A stretch of DNA of 64,000 nucleotides, taken from the NCBI RefSeq assembly GCF_000758305.1, contig NZ_CP009458.1, positions 3,224,001 to 3,288,000 of the forward strand. Direction: 5' to 3'. The notes beneath the pieces are model-generated. The model worked only from the letters and a program-made list of their open reading frames with translations, searched no databases and was not told where the DNA came from. Origin of the DNA: Cedecea neteri (GTDB lineage Bacteria; Pseudomonadota; Gammaproteobacteria; Enterobacterales; Enterobacteriaceae). The first letter of the stretch is position 1, and the number at the start of each line of letters is the position of its first letter. The position numbers were made by a program, and so were the translations under genes. This document shows positions 42,199-51,600 of this stretch, piece by piece.

Positions 42199-42327
42199 GT
42201 TTTACCTGTCAGTAATCTTCACATTGCATGTCGTTAACAATATTGCATCTTTTATGCCTGAGTCACAGTTTTAGTAAAAGTGATTTAATTTCATTAGAAC
42301 ATGAGCGGTGTTCATGATTTGGAATAT

Positions 42328-42352
42328 GGCCCGGAGAGATCTCTTCCGGGCC
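42328..42352 (-). terminator. Hairpin after the RND permease gene
   Basis: GGCCCGGA/TCCGGGCC, 8-bp perfect stem with a partly paired 9-base centre, starting 12 bases after the permease stop on the - strand. No good T-run follows, so termination may be partial or Rho-assisted. Position argues for a 3'-end element of the efflux operon. Confidence 0.6.
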
Positions 42353-42363
42353 TGAAAAGTCGG

Positions 42364-45300
42364 TCAGTTATCGACCTTTGGTGGGCGGATTTTGAACCAG
42401 ATCGCATACATGGCGGGCAGGAACAGCAGCGTCATAAAGGTGCCGCCAAACGTCCCGCCGATGAGCGTGTAGGCCAGTGCCCCCCAGAACACGGAGTGGG
42501 TCAGGGGAATAAACGCCAGAATCGCCGCCAGTGCGGTGAGCAATACCGGGCGTGAACGTTGGATTGTCGCTTCAACCACGGCATCAAAAGGCGTCAGCCC
42601 GGCCTCCTCGTTATGCTTTATCTGGCCGATGAGGATCAGCGTGTTGCGCATTAAAATCCCCGAAAGCGCAATCAGCCCCACCAGGGCATTGATACCGAAC
42701 GGCTGGTTGAAAATCAGCAGCGTCGGCACCACGCCGATAAGCCCCAGCGGGCTGGTGGCAAACACCATCAGCATGGCTGAGATCGACCGAACCTGAAGAA
42801 TAATCACCAACAACGTTAACGCGATCATGATCGGGAACAGCGGGGCCATGGCCGCCGTGGCTTTGCCGGATTCTTCAATGGCGCCGGCTTCTTCGATGCG
42901 GTACCCCGCCGGAAGCCCTGCCACAATAGGTTGAATTTGTTTCACGATCGCCGTTGATACATCCGGCGGCTGAAGGCCATCGGCGACATCGCCACGCACG
43001 GTAATGGTTGGCGTCCTGTCGCGGCGCCGGAGCACCGGGTCTTCCATCACAACTTCAACCTTCCCGATCTGCGAGAGCGGCACTTTTTGCCCGTTCGCAC
43101 CGACGAGCGTTAGCGCGGCGAGCTGCGCTGGATCGTCCCGCACGCTGCCTTGCGCTCGCCCGGTAACCTGCACGGAACGAATATCTTCTCGTACTTCGGT
43201 CAACGGCGTGCCGGATAGCAGAAACTGCAATTGCTGCGAGACGGAAGCGGTGGTTAAGCCCACGGCGTTGAGCCTGTCCTGGTTCAGGGTGAAATGCAGC
43301 GTGGGCACCCGGGAGCCCCAGTCGATATTCACGGTGCGCATCAGCCCGCTTTGATTCATCACTTTTTCTACCCGCGACGAAATCGTTCTGAGTACGTCCG
43401 GGTCTGGCCCCATCACGCGAAACGCCACCGGGTAGGGCGTATAAGGCCCGAAGACCAGCTGGGTGACACGCACCTGTGCTTCCGGTGCCAGGCCGTCGCT
43501 GATGGCCTGCCGCAGCCGCAGTTTCAACGCTTCCCGCGCATCGGGATCGGGCGTGAGGATCACGATTTTTGCAAATGAAGGGTCGGGCAGCTCAGGCGCC
43601 ATGGCCAGGTAGAAACGCGGCGCGCCCTGGCCAATGTAGGAGGTGACGATTTTGGACTCTTTCTGGGCGCTGAGCCATTTTTCAATGCGCTCGGTAGTGC
43701 TCGTCGTTTGCTCGATTGAAGTGCCATAAGGCAGTTGCACTTCGACCAGTACTTCCGGGCGGTCGGAGATCGGGAAGAACTGCTTTTTCACCACGGCCAT
43801 TCCGGCTATCGCCAGCACAAACAGGCCGATGACCGAACCGGCGGTCAGCCATTTGCGGGCGATGACTTTTTTCAGCAATGCCCTGAAGCGATTGTAATTT
43901 TTGCTGGTGTACAGCGCGTGTTCCGCCAGCGCGGCTTTGTGCATATCCGGGAGCAATTTCACGCCGAGATAGGGCGTGAACACCACGGCCACCAGCCAGG
44001 ACGCTATTAGCGCGATGCCGACAATCCAGAACATGTTGCTGGTGTATTCCCCGGCGGTGGAGTGGGCGAAGCCGTTCGGCATAAAGCCGATGGCGGTCAC
44101 CAGCGTGCCGGCCAGCATGGGCGCGGCGGTGTGGCTCCAGGCGTAGGCAGAGGCTTTCACGCGGCTGTAGCCTTCCTCCATTTTCACCACCATCATTTCA
44201 ATGGCGATGATTGCGTCGTCCACCAGCAGGCCCAGCGCCAGAATCAGCGAGCCTAAGGTTATCCTGTCGAAGTTTTTATCGGTGGCGGCCATGACGATAA
44301 ATACCACCGCCAGCGTTAGCGGCACGGCGGCGGCAACCACGATGCCCACGCGCCAGCCCATGCTGACAAAGCAGACCACCATTACTACCAGCAGGGCGAC
44401 AAAAAACTTCACCATAAACTCATTCACGGCGGAGCTGATGTTCACCGACTGGTCGCTGACTTTACTGAAACTCATGCCGAGCGGCATTGTCTCGTTGATC
44501 TTGTGCGTTTCCAGATCCAGGGCTTTGCCCAAATCAAGCCCGTTCCAGCCGTCGCGCATGACCACGCCGAGCAGCAGGGCTGGCTCGCCGTTGTTTCTGA
44601 CTAGGAATGTCGCCGGGTCTTCATACCCGCGTTCGACGTCAGCGACGTCTGACAGCTTCAGCGTTTTTCCCTGAGCCACAATAGGGGTATCGCGAATTTT
44701 GGAGAGCTGATTCAGCGCGCCATCCACGCGGATAAACACCTGCGGGCCAGCAGTTTCGATCGAGCCTGCGGGCGTGAGCAGGTTCTGATTGCTCAGCGCC
44801 TGAAAAATATCCAGCGGCGAAACGCCAAGTGTGGCGAGCCTGTCGTGCGAGAACGAAACAAAGATGCGCTCCGCTTGTTCACCGATAATATTCACTTTCT
44901 TCACGCCGGGGACATGCAGCAATTGCTGGCGCAGATTCTCGGCATCACGCACCAGCAGGCGCTGCGGCTCGCCTTTGGCTTTCAGGGCGAATAACGCAAA
45001 GGTCACGTCTGAGAACTCGTCGTTCACCAGCGGGCCAATCACGCCATCCGGCAGGTTTTTAGCCTCATCGCTGATTTTTTTACGCGCCTGGTAAAATTCC
45101 TCCGGCACGTTGGCGGGTAGCGCACTGTCTTTTAAGGAGACAACGCTATAGGCAAGGCCTGGACGGGTATAGGTTTCGGTGCGGTCATAATCGTCCAGCT
45201 CCTGCATTCTCTTTTCCAGCGGCTCGGCCACCAGATCCTGCATTTGCTGCGCGGTTGCACCCGGCCAGGCGGTGATCACGGTCAGCTGCTTCACCGTAAA

Positions 45301-45432
45301 GGGCGGGTCTTCGGCACGGCCCAGTTTAAAAAAGGCGATGATCCCGGCAAGCGTAATGAGCACGATCAGAAACAGCGTGACTGATTTTTCCCGTACCGCG
45401 AGAGCGGAAAGGTTAAAGCGAGAATCGCGCAT
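42364..45432 (-). CDS. RND-family efflux permease (AcrB/HAE1-like)
   Basis: 1022 residues with the RND plan: one N-terminal membrane segment, a large periplasmic loop, segments 2-6, a second loop and segments 8-12. The proton-relay Asp pair is visible in LILALGLLVDDAIIAIE, and SVNISSAVNEFMVKFF and FATSPLGLIGVVPTL are typical. It pumps organic toxicants or drugs out of the periplasm by proton exchange. Its start overlaps the adaptor stop (TAATG). No outer-membrane channel gene is present, so it probably uses TolC. Confidence 0.93.
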   Translation of the reverse strand: MRDSRFNLSALAVREKSVTLFLIVLITLAGIIAFFKLGRAEDPPFTVKQLTVITAWPGATAQQMQDLVAEPLEKRMQELDDYDRTETYTRPGLAYSVVSLKDSALPANVPEEFYQARKKISDEAKNLPDGVIGPLVNDEFSDVTFALFALKAKGEPQRLLVRDAENLRQQLLHVPGVKKVNIIGEQAERIFVSFSHDRLATLGVSPLDIFQALSNQNLLTPAGSIETAGPQVFIRVDGALNQLSKIRDTPIVAQGKTLKLSDVADVERGYEDPATFLVRNNGEPALLLGVVMRDGWNGLDLGKALDLETHKINETMPLGMSFSKVSDQSVNISSAVNEFMVKFFVALLVVMVVCFVSMGWRVGIVVAAAVPLTLAVVFIVMAATDKNFDRITLGSLILALGLLVDDAIIAIEMMVVKMEEGYSRVKASAYAWSHTAAPMLAGTLVTAIGFMPNGFAHSTAGEYTSNMFWIVGIALIASWLVAVVFTPYLGVKLLPDMHKAALAEHALYTSKNYNRFRALLKKVIARKWLTAGSVIGLFVLAIAGMAVVKKQFFPISDRPEVLVEVQLPYGTSIEQTTSTTERIEKWLSAQKESKIVTSYIGQGAPRFYLAMAPELPDPSFAKIVILTPDPDAREALKLRLRQAISDGLAPEAQVRVTQLVFGPYTPYPVAFRVMGPDPDVLRTISSRVEKVMNQSGLMRTVNIDWGSRVPTLHFTLNQDRLNAVGLTTASVSQQLQFLLSGTPLTEVREDIRSVQVTGRAQGSVRDDPAQLAALTLVGANGQKVPLSQIGKVEVVMEDPVLRRRDRTPTITVRGDVADGLQPPDVSTAIVKQIQPIVAGLPAGYRIEEAGAIEESGKATAAMAPLFPIMIALTLLVIILQVRSISAMLMVFATSPLGLIGVVPTLLIFNQPFGINALVGLIALSGILMRNTLILIGQIKHNEEAGLTPFDAVVEATIQRSRPVLLTALAAILAFIPLTHSVFWGALAYTLIGGTFGGTFMTLLFLPAMYAIWFKIRPPKVDN

Positions 45433-46544
45433 TAGGGTGCTCCCGCCAGGTCAGTGGTGCCTTGTGCCAGTGGCCTGACTTCTTCGCCTTCGTGCAGCAG
45501 GTGTGCGCCCAGGGCGACGATGCTGGCGCGGCTGTCAATATGAGTAGCAACAACGGCGGATTCGTCGCTGATGCGGTGGATGCTCACCGGCTGCCAGCTC
45601 ACTGTCGCCGGCTTGCCGCTGACCACCCAAACGCCGGTGCCTTTATTTTTCCCGGCATCATAGAGCGAGGCTAAAGGCACAATCACGTTCTGTGTGGTAG
45701 CACCTGCATCCGGGATGGCGACCGTGACCGTGCTGCCGAGAGGGGCCTGAGAAAGCGCACCAGCCAGTACAAATTTCGCTTCAAAGGTACGGGTTTGCGG
45801 GTCTGCCGCGTCGGAAAGCTGGCGTAAGGTGGCGGCCACGGGAGCGCCATCTGAACCGTAAAGATGAGCCTGAGCGACGGTGCCCAGTGCCGGGCGCAGC
45901 GTTTCCGGCAAATCGACAACCGCTTCACGCTGGCCCGCCCTGGCCAGACGAATCACCGCTTGCCCGGCGGCGACAACCTGACCAGGCTCGGCCAGAGTGT
46001 CCATGATCACGCCGTCAGAGTCTGCCGTCAGCACCGCATAATTCATGGCGTTTTTAGCCACATTGGCCTGCGCAATGGCCGCCTGCAGATCTGCTCTGGC
46101 GCTGTCGGCCTGGGCCTTAATTTGATCGTACTGCGAAGCGGAAATCGCGCCGCTGCCGAGAATACTTCTGTAGCGGGCCTCATCGGCGGCGGCCTGCTTC
46201 GCGCGGGCTTTGGCGGCTGCGACGGCCTGATCCTGTGCTTTAGCCTGCAGGCTTAAGTCCTGCGGATCCAACCGGAGCAGGGGCTGGCCGCTTTTCACCG
46301 TCTGGCCTTTGTCCACCAGGCGCTCAAGGATTTTGCCCGAAACGCGAAAACCGAGATCGCTTTGGATTCGGGAGGCGACAATGCCGGTAAACGCCCGGGC
46401 GTCATCGTTGGCGGACTGAACCGTGACCACACGAACCAGCGGTGGCTGGGTACGCGGATCCTCTGGTTGAGATGAATCACCGCAGGCGGTGAGCGCTGAG
46501 CACAGCAGCGCCACAGCGGCTGGAAAAGGCTGAAGACGAAACAT
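45432..46544 (-). CDS. RND efflux periplasmic adaptor lipoprotein
   Basis: 370 residues from ATG 46544, chosen because AAGGGAA lies upstream and the lipobox falls at the normal place (LTAC, Cys21). It has a barrel-sandwich/lipoyl region (RVSGKILERLVDKGQTVKSG), an alanine-rich coiled-coil hairpin (about residues 90-155), and the returning lipoyl half (DSDGVIMDTLAEPGQVVAAG). It links the permease to the outer-membrane channel. First structural gene of the operon, 77 bases after the TetR gene. Confidence 0.92.
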   Translation of the reverse strand: MFRLQPFPAAVALLCSALTACGDSSQPEDPRTQPPLVRVVTVQSANDDARAFTGIVASRIQSDLGFRVSGKILERLVDKGQTVKSGQPLLRLDPQDLSLQAKAQDQAVAAAKARAKQAAADEARYRSILGSGAISASQYDQIKAQADSARADLQAAIAQANVAKNAMNYAVLTADSDGVIMDTLAEPGQVVAAGQAVIRLARAGQREAVVDLPETLRPALGTVAQAHLYGSDGAPVAATLRQLSDAADPQTRTFEAKFVLAGALSQAPLGSTVTVAIPDAGATTQNVIVPLASLYDAGKNKGTGVWVVSGKPATVSWQPVSIHRISDESAVVATHIDSRASIVALGAHLLHEGEEVRPLAQGTTDLAGAP

Positions 46545-46588
46545 ACGTTCCCTTATAAACGCGGAGCAGGAACGCAATAATTATTCAA

Positions 46589-46612
46589 GTGACCAATTTA
46601 GTCAATGGTCAC
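46589..46612. promoter_or_regulatory. TetR operator upstream of the efflux adaptor gene
   Basis: GTGACCA - 10 bases - TGGTCAC, perfect 7-bp arms over 24 bases, with an inner TGACC-AATTT-AGTCA dyad. It lies between the TetR stop and the adaptor start. A site with the same arm sequence and the same 24-bp length lies before the TetR gene (47270-47293), which strongly suggests a common binding protein. Confidence 0.78.
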
Positions 46613-46621
46613 AAAATGCGG

Positions 46622-47239
46622 TCAGGGCATTAAACTTTTGAGGATAAGCGCGGGCAAAAGCTGTTCGGCCTGCTTAGCCAGTTCAAGGTTATATTGCAGC
46701 TGTACCGGGCTGATAAACGGCAGCATGACCAGGAAAACGGCGTTCACGGTGTCATCCATCGGACTGCGGCGCTCAAATTCACCGGACTGGCGGCCTTCCT
46801 GAATGATGGCGGTAAGCACTTCCCGCAGCTGCAGCTTGTAGCGTTCGGCCGAGGGCCAGTTCTCCAGGCAGGAAACAATGGCGATATCGTGCAGTTTACG
46901 GTCATAGAAGAACAGGTCGCTACCCGCGGCGATTAAGGCACTGAACATCGCCCGTAGCTTAGCCGATGCACCAGTGGCGTCATCCACCGACTGGCTGACA
47001 ATTGCCATCATCTTTGTCAGGCGGTTGTCGCAGATAACTTCGCCGATTTCCTGCTTGGATTTAAAAAACTTGTAGATATAAGCCTTGGAATAGCCGATGG
47101 CTTTAGCCAGGTCGGAAACCGTTGTTTTTTCAAACCCGTAGTGGCCGAAGAATTCGGTCGCCGCCTCGATGATCTGTTCCCTGACGCTGTGTTCCGCAGG
47201 CCCTCTGGTTTCCCCGCCCTGAACGTGAGTTTCAGACAT
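46622..47239 (-). CDS. TetR-family regulator of the RND efflux operon
   Basis: 205 residues from ATG 47239, with AGGGAG upstream; the longer open frame runs across the operator and is not used. Helix-turn-helix: IIEAATEFFGHYGFEKTTVS then LAKAIGYSKAYIYKFFKSKQE. It is encoded directly upstream of and in the same direction as the adaptor and permease genes. Matching dyads before it and before the adaptor suggest it represses both itself and the pump. Confidence 0.9.
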   Translation of the reverse strand: MSETHVQGGETRGPAEHSVREQIIEAATEFFGHYGFEKTTVSDLAKAIGYSKAYIYKFFKSKQEIGEVICDNRLTKMMAIVSQSVDDATGASAKLRAMFSALIAAGSDLFFYDRKLHDIAIVSCLENWPSAERYKLQLREVLTAIIQEGRQSGEFERRSPMDDTVNAVFLVMLPFISPVQLQYNLELAKQAEQLLPALILKSLMP

Positions 47240-47269
47240 ATTTTCTCCCTGTGTTCGGATTTGTGAATG

Positions 47270-47293
47270 GTGACTATTGTAGCATTGGGTCAC
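47270..47293. promoter_or_regulatory. TetR operator upstream of the tetR gene
   Basis: GTGACTA - 10 bases - GGGTCAC, 24 bases, sharing GTGAC/GTCAC ends and spacing with the site at 46589-46612. It is 31 bases upstream of the regulator start codon, a normal position for autorepression. Confidence 0.7.
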
Positions 47294-47415
47294 TACAGGT
47301 GCGATGTTGCTTTAGTGCTGCGCTTTTCCAGCAAATATGGTGGGATGGTATATATTTTATTGATTCAGTCGTAAGCCTGCGTGTTACCTATTTTAATCGG
47401 CGAAGGAGAAGTTGC

Positions 47416-47862
47416 GTGAGGACAATAAAGTATTCCGGTTTTGCCTTATTTTTACTGCTGGTTCAGCCCGTTCTGGCCAATGAGGCTAATCCGTCCAATG
47501 ATCCAACAGCTTTTAAAGATATGGCGCTGAAAGCTGCCGCCGTGATTGATTCCGGTGGTTATCAAAAAATATGGAAAGAGGCGACAAAACATACGCAAAA
47601 TGCCGTGAATGAAAAAACGTTCGTTTCTCAGGTAGACAGCAACAGGCTGGCGGTTGGGAGCGTGAAAAACCGTGCGTGGAGAAGCATCACGCAGGTGCAG
47701 ATGGCGGAGCAGAGCGGCAATGTGAATCCTGGCCATTATGTGAACGTTAATTTCAACTCGACATTTTCAGATGGGCGCCAGGGCAATGAATTAGTTTCTT
47801 TCCGTAAGGATGAAGACGGGAAATGGCGTTTTTCAGGCTATGTGGCTACGTTGAATAAATAG
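47416..47862 (+). CDS. DUF4019-domain periplasmic protein
   Basis: 148 residues from a GTG at 47416 with AAGGAGAA just upstream. The frame is open to 47251, but only the GTG gives a proper signal peptide (FALFLLLVQPVLA, cleavage near residue 21). The mature part DMALKAAAVIDSGGYQKIWKEA, then RAWRSITQVQMAEQSG and YVNVNFNSTFSDGRQGNELVSF (in pieces) follows DUF4019, whose function is unknown. The stop codon lies inside a 27-bp tandem duplication. Confidence 0.8.
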   Translation: MRTIKYSGFALFLLLVQPVLANEANPSNDPTAFKDMALKAAAVIDSGGYQKIWKEATKHTQNAVNEKTFVSQVDSNRLAVGSVKNRAWRSITQVQMAEQSGNVNPGHYVNVNFNSTFSDGRQGNELVSFRKDEDGKWRFSGYVATLNK

Positions 47863-47906
47863 TGCTCAGGTGCCGCTAAGAATAAATAGTGCTCAGGTGC
47901 CGCTAA
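47853..47906 (+). repeat. 27-bp tandem duplication across the DUF4019 stop codon
   Basis: Two exact copies of a 27-base unit (GAATAAATAGTGCTCAGG + TGCCGCTAA), at 47853-47879 and 47880-47906, then a partial third (GAATAAA). The first copy supplies the gene's last codons and stop TAG. Because the stop sits in the first copy, adding or removing a unit does not change the protein. Confidence 0.92.
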
Positions 47907-47913
47907 GAATAAA

Positions 47914-47936
47914 AGTGCCGCCGTGGCGGCGGCACT
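47914..47936. terminator. Bidirectional Rho-independent terminator
   Basis: Perfect 10-bp stem AGTGCCGCCG/CGGCGGCACT with a TGG loop, between convergent genes. It is followed by CAATTTTATTT on the + strand and preceded by GAATAAAA, which gives TTTTATTC on the - strand. It serves the DUF4019 gene and the lipoprotein/autotransporter transcript. Confidence 0.88.
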
Positions 47937-47941
47937 CAATT

Positions 47942-48691
47942 TTATTTCTTCCTCTGAATGCTTACCTTATATTCTGTTCCCATAACTTTTCCGTTTCCGA
48001 GCCAGTCTGCATCATATAAAGACATCACTATCGTATTATTCGAGATCCGGAAACGATATCCTGCATTAACACCACGATCCCGGTAGCTTTCAGGCTGAGC
48101 AGGATCATTCATCACTGACTTCACGAAGGCCGGAGCCGTTTCAGACAGCTGCTGGTGGATGAAAGTCTGGTAGTCGGCCACCGTGGCAAAGGTCATGCCT
48201 TCACTGGACGTGGCCAGTTGAGCAAGGTACTGCGCTACGTGAACGGCGCTGGGTGTCAACTGCTGCAGCCGCTGGGCAATTTGCTCCACGGCTTGCTCAT
48301 CATTAGCCTGCAGGTGTTCGCTGGCGAGGAAGATGTCCGTTTTGAAGATCTTAGCTGAAACATACGCGGCGCACTTTAGCGCATAATCCGGGGGCTGTTT
48401 TCCATCATTCGTACCAAAGGCGCTGGCATTCAGGCTTTGTTCCGCCAGACTGGCGTCCAGATGCGCTTTGTCTATTTGCCCGGCGACATACTGGCAAATA
48501 CTGGACATCACGGCTTCATTCAGCTGCCCGCCTGGGGCGGGGACTTCATTGACCAGCGCCTGCTGTAACAGCGGCACGGAGGAGACGGTAATCATCCCCT
48601 GTTGCCGGGTATCATCCTTGTTGGCCTCTTTACAGCCCGCCAGGGCGGCAAGAGCAATGACTGCCGGTAATATTGCGCATTTTCTCATCAT
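47942..48691 (-). CDS. Lipoprotein, probable SadB-like partner of the autotransporter
   Basis: 249 residues from ATG 48691 (ATG 48688 is also possible). The lipobox is LAGC, Cys20, followed by Lys-Glu. The middle is helical with Gln/Ala-rich stretches (AVEQIAQRLQQLTPSAVHVA), and the C-terminus is strand-rich (YRFRISNNTIVMSLYDADWL). It begins 5 bases after the stop of the giant trimeric autotransporter gene. Enterobacterial trimeric autotransporters such as SadA are often co-encoded with an inner-membrane lipoprotein (SadB) that helps their biogenesis. The SadB-like role here is inferred from context. Confidence 0.68.
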   Translation of the reverse strand: MMRKCAILPAVIALAALAGCKEANKDDTRQQGMITVSSVPLLQQALVNEVPAPGGQLNEAVMSSICQYVAGQIDKAHLDASLAEQSLNASAFGTNDGKQPPDYALKCAAYVSAKIFKTDIFLASEHLQANDEQAVEQIAQRLQQLTPSAVHVAQYLAQLATSSEGMTFATVADYQTFIHQQLSETAPAFVKSVMNDPAQPESYRDRGVNAGYRFRISNNTIVMSLYDADWLGNGKVMGTEYKVSIQRKK

Positions 48692-48696
48692 TTTAT

Positions 48697-51600
48697 TTAC
48701 CACTGATAACCTACCCCAATTGATGCACCCACATCGCTTTCGGTGTTGGCGCTGGCCTGCAGCTTGGTGATCCACCGGCCGTTTTCAGAAATTTTTGATA
48801 TGCCCACGGCAATTGCGCTCTTATCGGAGTAGCCGGAAATCGCGGCCCCGACCAGGTTTGAGTCAGGCTGGTATGCCTGCGGGATCCCAGCCATCGCCAT
48901 GGATGAGGCAATACCCGCCGTCAGCTTGTTTTCAACCCTGTCAATACGGCGACTCAGCTGGCTGAATGCGCGGTTGTTTTGCTGTTGAGCACTGTTGAGC
49001 TGTCCAAGGTTCACGGCATCGGTGCTTTGCGTGCCTGCTGCCACATTGGTTATCTGACGTTCGTTTCCGGCCGCGCCCACGGACACGCTGTTATCGCGTG
49101 AGGCAACGGAGTTTGCGCCCAGCGCGACGCTATTGCTGCCGCTGGCGGTGGAGCTGCTGCCGAGGGCAACAGAGTTGGCGCCGGAAGCATTGCTGTTTTG
49201 CCCCATCGCGGTGGCGTTCGTGCCGCTGGCAGAGGAGGAGGCACCGACGGCAGAGCTCCCGCTTCCCGAGGCGGCAGCGCCGTTACCAATCGAAATGGCA
49301 TTGGTCCCTGAACTGTTAGCGTTCCCGCCCAGGGCAATACTGTCTGCCCCGGTAGCGGACGCTGGCGTGACGCTGTCACTTACGTTGACGGCCAGCTGTT
49401 TGCTGGCGGCGACAACTTCCCGGCTCAGTGCATTCAGCTGCGCCACAGTTACTGCATCATTATCGTTCACACCGTTGGCGACACCGGTAAGTTTGCGATC
49501 TCCTTCCTGCCCGGTAAGCGAGACGCTCGTGCCGCCAGTATGTCCACCGACTGACACCGTATCTTTGGGATCTGGCTGCGTGACAATTTTACCGCCGCCG
49601 CTTTGGGCCTCCTTCTTCAGGTCATTCACGGAGTTGTCCAGCGAGGCCAGCGCCTGGCTGATGTTGTTGGTGGTGGTGCCCTGAATGGTCCAGGTCGGGC
49701 CGGTGATATTGCCATTGCCGTCCAGCGCCGCGCTGCCGCCGAGAATATTGACGATGGTGTTGTTGGCGGCATAAAGCTGGCTGCCGTTGACCGCCTGCGT
49801 GCTGGTGCTGCTTAACAATGCGGCGGTCACGCCGGACAAGGTACGGGTGTTACCTGTGCTGTTAGTGAAGGAGACTAAATCCCCATCGGTTGCGGCCGCC
49901 ACGGTGATATCGCGAGTCGTTGCATCCTGTTTCACCAGACCAAGCCCGCCGTTGTTGATCTCTGTCTGGAGGTTGGTGATAGCGGTGCTGTTGCCCGTGG
50001 TCGCTACATCCAGCGCACTGAGCGCATCGCCGACGTTGGCATAGTTCCCGCCCTGGACGGCGTAGTCCGGTGCTGTCCATGTGCCGTCCGGGGCGATACC
50101 CGCACCACCGCCGAGGGAGGTGGCGACGTGGCCGAGGTTGGTGGTGTTGGTCGAGACACGTGCATTGGTAGCAAACAGCTGACTCCCATTGACTGCCTGA
50201 TTGCTGGTGGCGCTGAGTTCGCCGTCGGCAACGCCGCTGAGGGTGCGGCTGACGCCGGAGGCATTGGCAAAGGTGACGCTGGTACCGTCGGTGGCTGCCG
50301 CCACGGAGATCTCCCGGGTGGTCGCATCCTGTTTCACCAGGCCGACCGCACCTTCGTTCAGCTGCGTCTGGAGGTTAGTGATCGCCGTGCTGTTGCCGGT
50401 GGTGGCGGTATCCAGCGCGCCGAGCGCTGCGCCGACGTTAGAGTAGTTCCCGCCCTGGACGGCGTAGTCCGGGGCCGTCCATGAACCATCCGGGGCAATG
50501 CCCGCACCGCCGCCGAGAGAGGAGGCGACGTGGCCGAGGTTGGTGGTGTTGGTGGCGATGCTTGCCGTATTTCCGGCGATACTGACCGTATTAGCCGTCA
50601 CCTGATTATTGGTGGCAAACAGCTGGCTGCCGTTAACCGCCTGATTGCTGGTGGCGCTGAGTTCACCGTCGGCAACGCCGCTGAGGGTGCGGCTGACGCC
50701 GGAGGCATTGGCAAAGGTGACGCTGATGCCGTCGGTGGCTGCCGCCACGGAGATCTCCCGGGTGGTCGCATCCTGTTTCACCAGGCCGACCGCGCCTTCG
50801 TTCAGCTGCGTCTGGAGGTTAGTGATCGCCGTACTGTTGCCGGTGGTGGCGGTGTCCAGCGCCCCGAGCGCTGCGCCGACGTTGGCATAGTTCCCGCCCT
50901 GGACGGCGTAGTCCGGTGCTGTCCAGCTGCCGTCCGGGGCAATGCCCGCGCCGCCGCCGAGAGAGGAGGCGACGTGGCCGAGGTTGGTGGTATTGGTGGC
51001 GATGCTTGCCGTATTTCCCGCTATATTTGCAGTGTTGGTCGCGATATTTGCCGTATTCGTCGCGATATTGCCGGTATTGGTCGTTACCTGATTATTGGTA
51101 GCGAACAGCTGGCTGCCGTTCACCGCCTGATTACTGGTGGCGCTGAGTTCACCGTCGGCGACGCCGCTAAGCGTGCGGCTGACGCCGGAGGCATTGGCGA
51201 AGGTGACGCTGGTGCCGTCGGTCGCCGCTGCCACGGAGATCTCCCGGGTGGTCGCATCCTGTTTCACCAGGCCGACCGCGCCTTCATTCAGCTGCGTCTG
51301 GAGGTTAGTGATCGCCGTACTGTTGCCGGTGGTGGCGGTGTCCAGCGCGCCGAGCGCTGCGCCGACGTTAGAGTAGTTCCCGCCCTGGACGGCGTAGTCC
51401 GGTGCCGTCCATGAACCATCCGGGGCAATGCCCGCACCACCGCCGAGGGAGGAGGCCACATTACCAAGGTTGGTGGTATTGGTGGCGATGCTTGCCGTAT
51501 TTCCCGCGATATTTGCAGTGTTGGTTGCGATATTTGCCGTATTCGTCGCGATATTGCCGGTATTGGTCGTTACCTGATTATTGGTAGCGAACAGCTGGCT

